64,000 nucleotides of DNA from an uncultured Monoglobus sp. (GCA_947625055.1 CANQMT010000003.1:1-64000); one strand, 5' to 3'. Shown: positions 28,201 through 32,211, counted from the first letter of the stretch. Program-made: numbers and translations. The notes: a model not told the origin generated them from the letters alone.

Positions 28201-31200
28201 GACAACAATCCGTACAGAGTGGGAGCTTACATTGAAGTTCTTGAGGCGGACCGCTCGGTTCCCACCCGTGATGACGGATACCACTTCGTCGGCTGGAGTC
28301 TGAACGATCCGAACGTTGAAGAGGCGGATTACGACAAGCTCTACGCGGCGGGCGACAGCTTTGCCAAGAACGAGGGTACCGATACGCTGTACGCGATTTG
28401 GACGACGGATTACACGCTCACATATAACAAGAACGACAACGGCGAAGAGTCAAACGACTATCTGTCAAGGCTGATATTCTCACACAACGAGACGGCGACG
28501 CTTGCCGAGATCTCGACGATAGACAGCAGAGAGCCCGGATTTGCCTCAAGAGAGGGATACGCGTTCGTCGGCTGGACACTTGACAAGAATGTCGGAACAA
28601 ACGGCGTTGTGGCAAGCCTTGATGAAATTAACGGAAAGACAGTAACCTCGGTTACTTATGACGACGAGACAATAGCGAAATACGTAGACCCGACGACCGG
28701 AAATCTGACGGTGTACGCTCTGTGGGGCGAGGACAACATCGGCAGCACGGGCGAGATCGAACCGTCGCCGACGGACGATCCGAGCATCACGCCGGATCCC
28801 GACGCGACTGAGAAACCGACGCCGGATCCCGACGCTACGGAAGAACCCGCGCCCACGCCGGGCAAACCGAGCAAACCCGACGGCATACCCGATATTTATC
28901 AGGTAATGTATGACGCGAACCTGACCGAGGCGGAGATCGCCGCGGGCGTAACGGCCGCGAATGTTCCGAACGACGGCGGAAAGTATGAGCTTGGCGCTTC
29001 GGTAGATGTTCTGAACGCTCCGACGCGCGCGGGTGACACGGGCATGACCTATCACTTCAAGGGTTGGAGCCTGAACAGCCCCGCCGAAACGGACGGCAGC
29101 CTCTATCAGCCTGGCGAGACCTTCACAAAGACCGGCGGCCTCGATGTGCTTTACGCGATCTGGGAGCCCGACAGCAGAGTTTACAATGTTGTTTATAACG
29201 GCACGACGGCGACCGAGGGCGAAGCGCCGATCGATCCCGTGCCGTACGAGCTCACCGATGAGATCAACGCCTCCAACGAGGGCGAACTTAAAAAGAGCGG
29301 AGCGGCGTTCGTCGGCTGGACGGCCAACAAGGCGGTCGCGGACGATCTGCTGAACGCGAACGGCAATGTAACGCGGGCGCCCGAAGGTCTGATAAAGACG
29401 GGCGATCTGGTTCCGTTCACGCTCGACGATCCCGAGGGCATGATAATGACAATGTACGCGGTATGGGCCGAAGACAGCAACGGCGACGGCATCGCGGATT
29501 ACGCTCAGATCCTCTATGAGCCGGGCGTTCCCGCGGGAGAGGAAAGCGCTGTAACGGGCATGCCTCACAATCCCTCGCTTGTAACCGACGGCGTCGGAAC
29601 GGTCGCCGGAGCGGTTCCGAGCAGAGAGGGCGGCTACAGCTTCACGGGCTGGAAGATCAAGAACGATCCCGCGAGCAAGCTGTATCAGCCCGACGAAGTG
29701 ATCACCGACATTCCGCCCACGGGCCTTGTGCTTGTGGCGCAGTGGAGCGGCGCGGAGCTGTCGCTGACGTATCACGCCAACGAGGGCGCGATCACCTATA
29801 ACGGCGACGGCGGCGAGATCACCGTTGACTCGGTTGAACACAGCGCGGTTTACGGAAACACATGGACATACGGCGAAAAGGTAACGCTCGATCCCGACGG
29901 AAAGCTCACGCTTACCAGAGACGGAGCGGCGTTCGCGGGCTGGAGCCTGACGCAGAACACAACGGTATTCTTAAGACAGGAAGCGATGCCCGAGATCATA
30001 ACAAGCATTGACTCGCTGACCGGCAGCGTTGACGTGTACGCGGTATGGGCGGCCGACAGCTACGGCGGAGATCCCGATCCGAGCGTGACCGATCCCGACA
30101 GCATACCCGACTACAAGCAGGTTCGCTACGACGGCAACGGCGGCGGAGAGCCGGTTGAAAACGTTCCCGTTGACAAGGGCGGGTATGTTCCGGGCGACGA
30201 TGTTGAGGTTAAAAGCGAGACCCCCGTTCGCGAGGGCCACGAGTTCCTCGGCTGGAGCCTGAATTATAACAACGGTTCCGGAACCAAACCCGACGGTAAT
30301 CTCTATCAGGCGGGAGACTTCTTCACCAAGGGCGACGGACTTGATGTTCTGTATGCTATTTGGGATGCGGTCGAGGCGACACCTGCGCCTTCGCCCGATG
30401 TAACGCCTGAGCCGGATGCGACTCCGACGCCCACGGAAGAACCGATACCCACGGAAGAGCCTACGGAGGAACCCCTGCCCACGCAGGCGCCCGCACTGAA
30501 GCTGACATACGACGGCAACGGCGCTGACGGCGGCGAGGTACCGGTTGACAACACCGACTACGGACCGGGCAGCGTGGCGGCCCTTAAGGACGGAAGCGTG
30601 AGAAGGACCGGCGCGGTATTCCTCGGCTGGAGCCTTAAAAAGACAGATAAGCTCATCACAAGCGCTGCCGAACAGGCGGCGGCCGAAATAACGGACGAGG
30701 TAGTATTCAGCGACGGCGACATCACGGTATACGCGGTATGGGCTGAGGACGTAAAGGGAGACAGCACAGCGGCAACTCCGCCTCCGGCGGCCACGGCCGA
30801 CCCGAGCATCACGCCCGATCCTGATGCGACCGCAGCGCCGACGCCCACGACGGGTCCGGCGATATACCCCGACGGAAAACCGGACTATAAGCAGGTCATT
30901 TATAACCTTAACTACAGCACGAGCGCTATACCGCCGATCGACAAAGAAACGCACGAGTCGGGCGAGACCGTAACTGTAACGAGCGAAAAGCCGACGAGAA
31001 GCGGCTACAACTTCCTCGGCTGGAACAGAGACGCGAAGGCGGCAGATGCGGAATACACCGCGGGAGACACCTTCCTGATGCCTGGCGAGGGAATTACCCT
31101 CTACGCGGTATGGAAGCCCGTATCCACCGGCGGCGGAAGCAGCGGCGGCGGTGGAGGCGGCGGAGGCGGATGGTATCCGTCACCGACAGCCACCCCGACG

Positions 31201-31995
31201 GCGGCGCCCGAGCCGACGCCCGCTCCGAGCACCGGAGGCAGCGGAAGCGGCACAGGCGGCAACACGCCGCAGCTTAACCACGAGGATCACTTCGCTTACA
31301 TCGTGGGCTATCCCGAGGGCGACGTTCGTCCCGAGAATAACATAGCCCGCGACGAAGTGGCGACGATATTCTTCAGAATGCTGACCGACGAATCACGCAG
31401 AACGTATTGGTCACAGACCAACGGTTACAGCGACGTTTCGGCGGATCTGTGGTCCAACAACGCGGTATCAACGATGAGCAACGCGGGAGTTCTTACCGGA
31501 TATCCGGACGGCAGCTTCATGCCTGACGCGTTTATCACAAGAGCGGAGTTCGCGGCGATAGCGGCGAGGTTCGACAGCGGCGACTATGACGGAGTTGACA
31601 TGTTCAGCGACGTATCGGGCCACTGGGCTGAGGAGTACATCAGAAGAGCCGCGGCGAGAGGCTGGATAAACGGCTATGAGGACGGAACCTTCAGACCCGA
31701 CCAATACATCACGAGAGCCGAGGCGATGACGCTTGTCAACAACATACTGAACAGACACGTGACCGTCGAAGGTCTGCTCGAGGGAATGATAACATTCACC
31801 GACAACAGCGACCCGAGCGCGTGGTACTACACAGCGGTTCAGGAAGCGACGAACTCTCACTACTATGAGAGGGCGGAAGGCGAGACCAACGAGACGTGGA
31901 CTGAGATCAGACAGCCGCGCGACTGGGCACAGCTTGAAAAAGAATGGTCCACATCGCGCAGCGCGGGAATACAGGACTCGGTATATCCGCAGTAG
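1261..31995 (+). CDS. Giant SLH-anchored surface protein with ~75 InlB B-repeats, 10,244 aa
   Basis: One open frame of 30.7 kb. The start has AGGAGAG seven bases upstream and opens a clear signal peptide (Lys-Lys, hydrophobic core, Ala-rich cleavage site near residue 30). Domain order by approximate residue: acidic repeats with DVPQG (38-110); BspA-type leucine-rich repeats (153-343); two beta-rich modules (433-737); a second leucine-rich block (760-1283); two more beta modules (1377-1690) joined by Pro-Thr-Glu linkers; about 75 InlB/Listeria-Bacteroides type B-repeats (1813-9950), each with a GW near the middle and YAVW or YAIW at the end; a Gly-rich and Pro-rich linker; three SLH domains (10005-10183). 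Many repeats continue into an acidic loop such as DANGDGKPDY that resembles calcium-binding loops. SLH domains bind pyruvylated wall polymer, so I infer an extracellular fibrous or adhesive protein. Ligand unknown. Confidence 0.9.
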   Translation: MLKKVNRILAFMLALIMVLGTLPGIAVFAAEPDSGALVGEAVDPVVGDGSLDVPQGADSAVDPVVGDGALDVPQGADSAADPAAGEPDLDVPQGDADLDVPQDEADAEVQADNGIMPIANTSVNFVEFDSSNGFAGSDDFKNQSTAHLEGDGVVIDSYTYIRGGTSATTITIPTEYIKDGKTYKVVRIADNAFAGMELTSITFAENSEITDIGSNAFASNNLTQFSLPASVQTLGVGCFQGNTDLTTFNFDATSSLKSIPVDCFYNCQNLTTITLPDGITSIGARAFYENDALHYIKIPGSVSEIGSQAFSNINSGTKCYIDLTEHEPGTIADAPWGNVDGFVQWSNTDKNKAYYDNDSPFIIDPNSGLILGLKANIEHDSNGGKIGSETADGSDFRWYVKQGNADHKAGGSSSGGEGGSSDDMMSADGYGASVDFTTLSSIDEGKTYTDNGITYVGGGANDIGVSSGTYKGKKGLKFNSKGKIYFTPGKDGLCTVEANYKKGMSNNSYLKITASDETQIDNIPVSDSTTITTCKFNVKAGVKYTLEREGDEFTVVKINVKYGMDSEGNQSLFAFNPADYGTLDITTKYDNMFTLFNAATTTGKGGTVKYAGYTLTKALKFNNDGGLKFTPEQDGLITLVFSAWSAKYGGVDLSAKATAPPGLADPTSIEIRDITDGESSDVDVKTQTLSQEGDVDGDNFVTAVFEFKAGKTYQIKRASGTEQQLYLAIAEYGASLATPVPEPTETPEPTEDPGSDTPKAPADYSYIHEKSDSDSFAIDDLTNGGWLDIKIPRYVKKNKDGSDTDPSNLIEIKGIADGAFATRPAVYAVHKVDFSELEGVMESIPASAFWNAQKLNNVIIPEGVKTIEKFAFRGCYALEGSEIPASAPEYAQATANDSGKKKAIYLPSTVEKVGYWAFRQCQDSLRTVIFGTQAKDGTDYTKDNRHDAPLTNIDTGAFARCYKLQHIFMQGTPQGSLRGTMTYTDGVETDEGQIPAEPFCAYDANIHYKNSKTTYAYNVEATDSEGNTWVFDRVNKDIVNYVSGATIKNNTISEITIPAALTYTDPESKSEVKDDLVIGAGQGTDNTAIFNVSSSSRSIHNLPRVTKVETLHIPATIKEINFSAFYQLGLDTIDFQGGEDSQLEDINYRAFGTSASSGRDMEIENLVFPPNIKNIGSLAFQKRTLNQTEQVELKGADDQTVQAGVLTLPGEIESVAVDAFDGAEGVGKVSVQQYRYNESDGEYNPAVSHYFDAPEDVYKNAPFGFVPTTAMSNAGIKSPQTEYVDTSLPRYSDYVLQPKNPERPNDRPHAKADPDGTNTAVINLQIIMEGKTTNVYQAEYQQNFAVPTATPDPSLPTAVPAPTMPAEAAPGTSGAQKISKSGLPQGFVFAASGDNQYVTGSESGVTYLNNESKDYFKLGSEDSIMFKSSNSGTLTLVFSAADAGNAAQINVNDERYNVSKVRDQSEMYSNAATAVIDIEPETEYTISRSSGTLNLYFIDLKYDAVSTPEPTEEPTPTPTTGTEEPAATPTPTATPETVEPTVTPGTGEPSGDGVAAGVHKLVSDSGDKETINGITITGDTKQLDNSITYDGQTATYGIKTADKIAEFTAAENGTCILVSGTIDSGNFDSSTHKFKVDSTDYELSKDANSANTNAYITNSIPITKGTKYTVTKGSGTKAALCFIDITYTSGDSGIDGPSIASAAKYAPASNLKLIPLEYELDPRAGGENIINNEWWSGDAKLSEPKQTQVDLPENWKTDPQSGLGTQNNADVPYQIDLTNIRGNGTATFTVYYRPEGQPYITIDYHDVLVDVFHKQLYNKNESGGTVNGDLPTQDDAQPEGGADGEKNMYVEGYKVKIKNVDQANFFKKEGAQLCAFAGWLVVPNGADDPKITSGLNKIYDVPPQLSDFTSAKALTDAELTDESISSALKGFVGADGVAFIGYQNLTSGDFTFPMGETDRTLYAVWATDNDGDGIPDYSDLRKLNYHMNGGYWTNGETTYGDDADSEQIDPYSVFVPKNEPAYDVYQNNVDPVKNEIENYAGLGKKMKFAFLGWNLKQYPGYIDAEGNYIDEEGNSTSLEEDSDIVKNMVTTIDTRDDQNIYDLYAVWGEDLQPDPGTLDPGDGVPDCNQVLYVSNEPKGAEGNLVGTAKHIPTDSGNYRSATASSGADKVIVQPENDSIRLPELEGYVFRGWSTSESYSVDDEHSANYGPVGGVGADQKDHNPIDDNIYYPAQLKNTKYAAGELITDEKTWFSKPAGLTKLYAIWEPVKFGVRYLPNGFPKFGAEEETYPRAPIDTKTYEDGKEVTLLEPLRDGGDTTEYFFAPGEGGDISGSHSDNEHSLFLGWTAGDDVPNITSYSLYKDHEVKKPEENVTMKKDPYSNVMNVFAVWTNDYYDAAKDGAERALNADGSATQGQGVTYRDLKPDYMQVIYNSNAGIYRENVKNMPYDDNVYSSAGVSVTVSQVGGDGTGIPTREGYNFLGWSLNDPEPKGTDGKITLYYPTTKVADDKYTYATTFAKGDTMDILYAVWEGIPTYGVVYNGNGDTHGTEPVDNQTYVTGADITVKGNVGLDGDIGGEENDDLVREGAVFLGWSKTKTDLITKPDDLNEVTIYSPDGDKSTVQMPAELPDNGIFTLYAVWAADANGDGKPDYDQIIYQAGDAGDAVTFGDKKFPYAVDALTVTDSYTIIPEEPQWENSTFLGWKSNIEGDETIYKTGTGNTSIAKDKFPATGLILTAQWSSTATLEYNLNGGTYQSESNNPTFKHNTGEYVTLGTDGGDLKEEPTKEGYVLIGWTDDAKANGVSEYGTKDHPLGEVATVPGVVMNAENNGTTTVYAVWAKDEKGETGSGDNTADAYQVWYDPGYMPGTKDPATAAQNIPNSVETYDTIGANVTVKYDTEPTLEVDGKKYIFLGWSLNNPEYDQSAPLYKAGHIFTKSGYPDILYAIWATDDSLTLTYHENGGTISSYTGDSSSRTEREGWKTVTGTANMVIPLEMNGVQQSGYTNEFIGPKYPVGDTGADTVFIGWTEEKPESDSGKLKKVYGNVENGAEEIDWPNILSRYTFTNHNADVYAVWSTDTFGGPGEEPGATPGPDEIADVYQIKYDPGKYPESAGDGLKGNPVTGAVGIPADYDEHTIGQHVVVAGPAPTLEGYKFKGWSLNDPNGEGYKDGTSLYQAGDHFIKNGRLDTLYAVWEKVETYPLIYDANIKNPDENKYIAESYEDGQEITLLDLQAIKNKGGFTDVEEIQTGDDGTKYVFFGWQSVNAGASPSTGLRKRGQSDIVYSKEWVHDNKLVMNQEILDDKRITKHGKLNKDTNNDGKYDSLQVYGIWEEDTFNKDSGDYGEDQKGNGDGIADVLQVAYRPGAPADAGVKVENMPKDEGKYYYYSARSDAFSDRIADTVYIKGAGEDGKQQPTAEGYKFLGWTLTNGDHYAGQEGNNPTTGKPYILGDSFIKSPFHEILTAQWEKTYDYKIRYNFDETQEACAGPHNNGDTVVLADDFKTTTTGADSVPTKNGYVFVGWTTDKAEVNAMSFADLNSANTTISVTINDSDTGGNVTTDEDGVKYVDVYAVWAVDEKGKIEDGGAQNGDGIPDFKQVFYDWGLAGTVESESKTGKLPVDGNGYENGNKVVVKEPEEKLDWKEGYSFVGWSFDKQSGIGQADDLKTFTHKILVPGASFTMGDTISEVDKEGDTHPNDKGVTLYAIWAKDAIYKLTYNLNDKKEAGDAQTYDDEKLYPAGASINLADPKYTETITDRNIGAFAGWINKTDNTSLAKIQDGGAPKVLGKDGSLIDAELAEAMINGVTFGTDNIEVVAVWAEDKFDPNKPDNDPDNPQAPDSVPDAFQVDYNANAGTYPGLNEKDISGIPNDTAKYSVGDTVHIEGLSNPTSTSGWTFKGWSLNKPDGTGYKPETELLYQSGDTFTKSGKLDILYAIWTNDDRYTVTYDGNKPSGASDATGALPPVSENHLNGETVTLEETPNTYSVPGYTFLGWSEDKIDAVDTHAKEAAAKEKIVTSVTIDGEDATVYAVWAEDKKNAADGTETGDGIPDYKQVFYNAGLAGTSGDFYGTVPHDPTPYDDKAEVVVKAPEDEFSWTDVSGDTYTFIGWSFVIQDSATAEYKHAIMPPGYEFTMADEIKMEGYEEEVHNHSSKGGVTLFAIWAKDAIYRVKYNPNTEGVGVSGTASEVYYSTYHALGSTAMLDTAISESITVPTGAAFAGWTQDDTYKSATEMPYEKIDPEKLVHSVTFTSDKVGADNTIEVFAVWAADTFNPSGEGGDGKPDAYQVKYVDGKPEGVEASVEQMPSDNKEYTPGEYVGINDKAPTLEGYTFLGWKLNEESTLLPAGGGFQKSQGLDTLTAQWAEITDIYSVKYDANDANGDVPTGGTNYSLESVILVQGNTGRTPLTKKDAVFIGWSLDKKTENVTERPTERFFDAGASFTLSTYESDIKENTLTLYAVWATDAEGGSDGIPDYNQIIYLPGDAAGNANNMPPAQLIQTSENKASSITPSWDKHDFKGWKVQDGETTYKEDADLSASIKPGKGLVLVAQWSATGMTLTYDYNGGKVGEDAENPEGPKTVSFTTESADYTNHKLAAEGSFDGLTALPTKENAIFAGWSLTRYEASLTAYPSAGVIITEVNLTNSPTVYAVWLADVNDDNTPDTIADCYQVFYHGNGNTGGTVPDAKTDNNDKNEFKAGENIKIADKGDLVRDGAIFLGWSEKNNYGAAISTRSAEAAIKEDGFHAEGETMKMYDPPHRIDLYAVWALDRNGDNIADYHQVIYDRGSAPDTVQVPKDEKQYTNEYKNVTVYGNDHTEVNNGAKPYWENHDFLGYGLNSQNEDVGMKPDKGGWYQIGDKFDLPDRGAILYAMWGGLTEVTITYNGYSGDTGAAPEEEKYPKGAFAVVKDNGSLGHDKAVFMGWTKSYPGGIISDLANLSGIGEIIRAGSILQLDNNVDLYAVWATDAKGGENGNTPDGAADYMQVFYTKGTCSNPNIKAPIDPTEYNEGDTIVLRDLSGDGFVNGMCSVDHRTFLGWKLQGGDDDNTYKPGDTITLKKDNYATYAGKTFVAQWDDTYTIKYAANNGTEENKVGGSYRNGDSFIVQGHGDWSMNNAVFIGWSLDQGSQPVKSAPTGLYADGQKVEINSVVEKADSTKTITLYAQWAQDKYSVDPNAEKVETPDNIPDYEQVIYFVNDTAHESEFSLTPPRDTKRYKQGESVTVRGMSDHSNGDHRAHKFIGWSTTQGATTKEQVEYDPNDPSKQSFNMPANGMVLYAVWENAEISTATLTYNGNGNNGGTEPDAVTYDVGESVEKLDENSRNLQRDGAVWVGWSMAQHDPITTSKGLDYRVTLPLKMDSDITVYALWAADENKDGTPDYYQVKYDGNAGEDVKDLPVDGGKYDLSDNKTVTVEEGTPTRDGYRFDGWSLNDPTGSDSGKYNDSDNLRFYKVGDTFTKNDKLDVLYAIWSKDYTLKYDPNGGEGSIDSVTGKHTGESADVDKNADGNIHRNGHKFLGWSETKTEVVKTYTDYVQVQFAGEKVTFTDGDITLYAVWAEDNLTPGDDSKGDGTADFYQYGYFPNKPDGASGNVENMPEQPTGTFEPDSMIPLSTTVPTLEGYNFVGWSLNSDGKDGRNRNIVTGSFSKNNSFDKLYAIWAGSFTLTYEENGGSGGPAVKDHISSGTYVTFDATKPTREGFVFLGWTKDKTANGKTYGDGTALPEMPNGLRIEEDTTVYAVWASDSFNSATPDPGTPEVTPEPNDDVADLYQVQYIASKPVGAVGVVQNVPVDTDKHEPGASVAIRSANGAAPTLEHYTFKGWCLNVDPYAERAGDIESNTYQIGQVFSKKPQLDKLYAVWSSDDEVTLKYDGNGNTAETSSKVPPDETHVRNTTASLADTSDLGLKRDNAVLLGWSSEAHEPITNANAVELKMDAVLMSDNVTVHALWAEDKIGKDGADNIPDYSQFVYDENKPSGAGDVFGMPENDYTAYETGADVKLKAMNAVPTLANYTFAGWSLNDPEGGAIIEGTDQTYGEGAKSFTKTEGLDTLYAIWLGDYSLNYNLNYDGATDTPKVDNNSDSYYHTGENVANVNTRYTELFDANPTRDGYKFLGWSRTKHDDITTNTDRALVTDIVTDQVTFRSGDINLYAVWALDKDGESHAYPGGGDDVEDYTQYIYVANKPLGAAEAEVQNMPENDKGGHKTGDTITISSLTAPELDGYDFIGWKLNDGAIIPGTETGVYESATFTKGDGLDVLEAQWAGSYRLTYNSNYQSGDEDTAKDDSAHYYKDDSAPLAASAQNLPDGKTFTKDGAVFLGWTKASPAPGLVTSHTEERNAGIVGSVKFETDDIDVYAVWGKDTKGGADGSDGKADYKQVFYDKNTESEDVTAPTDANTYGSGDQVTVQSLDRNDYKDHTFLGWSTNKYYNPDEPGDDKLYQPGDTFRVENEIKSTPDGITLYAVWRSLYKVVYDRNGADNGAPNEGGNAYAPGDMIVLQNENTLTRNNAAFIGWSEKKIEDPVTAEPKADDPNGFHKVGDRIPFKLDEGSSDTMTVYAVWAVDSNDNKTADYLEHVVKYNVNTQMSGNDVYNSQPYPPEAAVVLDDFEAAKEHYKDQFKKELEAPSGYVLIGWTRTNIEGKKYDKDNTMDFPLIESGLIMGNADVTVYAVWAQDTYNYKEPGTDGSDSMPDLYQVRYDANDAGDTPKATNVPVCSDQHAPNTEVTVLGVNGAEPTREGYVFAGWSLNDPSGNGKKLDGSLYRVGDTFTKSAKLDVLTAIWTKDYGVLYHNSAEEDKTAQGRSTYPKDAEAQFSTLDQIKTEGFDRSGEGLAFVGWTLDNSIGTNGVVTSLDDLKKGEESVLSTSFKFSDENVGKYITDDDLTLDVYALWAEDAYGGGSDPDVPQADKTADMYQVKYDANIPADQPGVTAENIPVDSGKYEAGILVTVISAGGMPHRGMYNGQAYSFAGWSNNKDYEIGGENAEGDFLKNAGETFTKSVGLDTLYAIWTTDSFAYSVEYNYDWDKDKGWTNKAKVRDGSDAPADDSSYARGQAVTLLGGDSLEKEGAVFIGWTRNSVIGEDQLNANGNVTKEPTSNFFKAAAQAQMQPSNTTGSTKMIMYAVWAEDSNKDGVADYTQIIYDPGTAGDDAKGMPVMSTAVTPNSDASLASTRPTWTGHTFGGWKIIKPETAIDSMTYQPGGQIHVPAEGLTVQAVWDDTYSVIYHSNSGDETDADVVAEDKYHNPGESVTLSEEFQNNDIKSKQKGKNLLFIGWTKTEPGADKGYGYGGAGDTKPIPTLETSVTIEGKANVDVYAVWAVDNYSYKQPGTEGADDYPDMYQVKYDKNCDDEVAHMPVCSDTHMPNTDETVLGDGGFEPTREHYAFDGWSLNDPSGNGKKPDGSLYRIGDVFRKSDKLDVLYAVWHKLSEVTLTYDGNGKTGGDVPDPEIHEQNSVTQLAENTKNLTREKAIFKGWSELRHDPITSKAAEELAVTSVTLGTSNKTVYALWAADSYGSGTNSDPQPDNIEDYYQYRYDANLDSVGGIGTVEGMPNDPSGRYDAGSQITLPESTAAPALSGYTFRGWSLNDPEGNNIIVGTENGTYEEIPNAFVKTDGLDVLYAVWDGEYSLKYDLKYSLDELSEISGTVDDATIYYHNTSVTLDKTEIKEIDEKTSGLTFVGWSKTKPTKVVDSSSDLNDLEMVESVTFGYKNETVYAVWAVDTNNDRDASDKNGDNIPDYYQYRYDANLPAEGTVQGIPSVPLDTKYTAGQNITIPNSAPTFDKYRFVGWSLNDSKGGNIRVGSFTKTDKFDVLYAIWELIPTYKLIYDPNGESYEITGSIPEVDGNPVNTEITLESNDDARIKKQGRTWIGWTLTKHGDISNLDVLNEITDRVTSVTFTSPANITVYALWAVDENGSSSSVTPATPTPDPDVSPDPDATPAPTAAPIAPDGVPDYYQFRYDENKPRLASGSNVENMPARDATKYDAGRPVTLAESKTAPTLDGYTFMGWSLNDPRGKNILSGTENGIYGADITFNKGSGEDVLYAIWSGAYGLHYDNNGGAGTITDDNPYNNGNMVTLSDNKGAEGAPIMTRSGAVWLGWTESAVHDIINGFKAEAAVQDKVTEITFPRSDVTVYALWAKDTLSAPYGTNGGDGIPDYRQVFYNKNFVDTNSSVEAPKDGKECSLNERVVVQSLDKNERTGYTFLGWSTNPSAGEADSLYNSGDWFSMPDNPDGVTLYAIWRANYGVVYNGNGNTDGDAPVSDAIYGPGSEFNLQGQGTLKKSKAVFAGWVDSNSAGKYIGTTITEVPGSEVWAPGHHTAFIGDSDKPETMTLYAVWAADENEDGVPDYSQVFYEAGASGEVVYNMPDPHTGVVGETTSVARQTPARVGYNFAGWTTESLTPDENGQTYGYDRTARQVSHFNMPNHSVVFTAQWTPVDLEIYYEAAGGSIIHDDVPGDNDMVTHTHIYPDTPLVYGETVELYNPANTPKVQMKLDGAVFEGWSLTDTVNEDGSAVKYARKEAMPPLITQIDELTQPVVVYAVWAADSFSADPDKPNGDGVPDYTQVRYDGNGSGDTVTGVPTDNGKYTPGSTVDLQVGTPVRDGYEFIGWSLNEPNGTTAVDKSFTKSDGLDVLYAIWSSGEYKIKYHANTNASENAETDIYESEEAYGSNRSVALAESITWADSKTGFAAPKGYAFAGWSATKPDKQTYDDGEKLPELSKYVTFGTSDIDVYAVWAEDKSGTNNSGGEPGTEPDNIPDRYQVRYVGGLTPEQIAAGEKVTGIPVDNKPYSANEDVTVKSDENGVPTTTLKLNGVPYVFSGWKLNDGEVYRPGGTFKKSDGLDVLTAQWTVAENIYSVVYDANGGVKVDPSSDMPNDPLKYALNEQITTAAGDNLKKDGAVFIGWVKKADYDANADYFKSVIDKQPDDETQARIHGAGTLVELVPDGGASVTMTLYAVWAADVDSDGSADYLEHRVVYDANLGDADAAAANVKHIPVDNNPYRVGAYIEVLEADRSVPTRDDGYHFVGWSLNDPNVEEADYDKLYAAGDSFAKNEGTDTLYAIWTTDYTLTYNKNDNGEESNDYLSRLIFSHNETATLAEISTIDSREPGFASREGYAFVGWTLDKNVGTNGVVASLDEINGKTVTSVTYDDETIAKYVDPTTGNLTVYALWGEDNIGSTGEIEPSPTDDPSITPDPDATEKPTPDPDATEEPAPTPGKPSKPDGIPDIYQVMYDANLTEAEIAAGVTAANVPNDGGKYELGASVDVLNAPTRAGDTGMTYHFKGWSLNSPAETDGSLYQPGETFTKTGGLDVLYAIWEPDSRVYNVVYNGTTATEGEAPIDPVPYELTDEINASNEGELKKSGAAFVGWTANKAVADDLLNANGNVTRAPEGLIKTGDLVPFTLDDPEGMIMTMYAVWAEDSNGDGIADYAQILYEPGVPAGEESAVTGMPHNPSLVTDGVGTVAGAVPSREGGYSFTGWKIKNDPASKLYQPDEVITDIPPTGLVLVAQWSGAELSLTYHANEGAITYNGDGGEITVDSVEHSAVYGNTWTYGEKVTLDPDGKLTLTRDGAAFAGWSLTQNTTVFLRQEAMPEIITSIDSLTGSVDVYAVWAADSYGGDPDPSVTDPDSIPDYKQVRYDGNGGGEPVENVPVDKGGYVPGDDVEVKSETPVREGHEFLGWSLNYNNGSGTKPDGNLYQAGDFFTKGDGLDVLYAIWDAVEATPAPSPDVTPEPDATPTPTEEPIPTEEPTEEPLPTQAPALKLTYDGNGADGGEVPVDNTDYGPGSVAALKDGSVRRTGAVFLGWSLKKTDKLITSAAEQAAAEITDEVVFSDGDITVYAVWAEDVKGDSTAATPPPAATADPSITPDPDATAAPTPTTGPAIYPDGKPDYKQVIYNLNYSTSAIPPIDKETHESGETVTVTSEKPTRSGYNFLGWNRDAKAADAEYTAGDTFLMPGEGITLYAVWKPVSTGGGSSGGGGGGGGGWYPSPTATPTAAPEPTPAPSTGGSGSGTGGNTPQLNHEDHFAYIVGYPEGDVRPENNIARDEVATIFFRMLTDESRRTYWSQTNGYSDVSADLWSNNAVSTMSNAGVLTGYPDGSFMPDAFITRAEFAAIAARFDSGDYDGVDMFSDVSGHWAEEYIRRAAARGWINGYEDGTFRPDQYITRAEAMTLVNNILNRHVTVEGLLEGMITFTDNSDPSAWYYTAVQEATNSHYYERAEGETNETWTEIRQPRDWAQLEKEWSTSRSAGIQDSVYPQ

Positions 31996-32008
31996 AAACA
32001 AAAAGAGG

Positions 32009-32040
32009 GGGCGTTCCCATTCGGGAACGCCCGTTCTTTA
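32009..32040 (+). terminator. Terminator of the giant gene
   Basis: Ten-base perfect stem GGGCGTTCCC / GGGAACGCCC with an ATTC loop, followed by a T-rich stretch, 13 bases after the stop codon. The same hairpin follows the paralogue (39907-39938), so the two genes share their 3' flank. Confidence 0.85.
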
Positions 32041-32122
32041 TTTTAATTCATTATCAAATTACATATATTTTGCGCTTTAATTCTCAAAATCGGTAAAATA
32101 TTATCTAAATTAAACAAAATCC

Positions 32123-32151
32123 TTGAATTTGTATTTTAAAAGTGCTAAACT
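32123..32151 (+). promoter_or_regulatory. Promoter of the second giant gene
   Basis: TTGAAT, 17 bases, TAAACT with an extended -10 TG (32143-32144). It is located about 70 bases before the ribosome binding site AGGAGA (32205-32210). Its presence, after the terminator at 32009, suggests the paralogue is transcribed separately. Confidence 0.55.
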
Positions 32152-32211
32152 ATTTACTAGTTATGTAACATAGTGGTTTTCTATGTATTAAAAAAATTCA
32201 GATGAGGAGAG

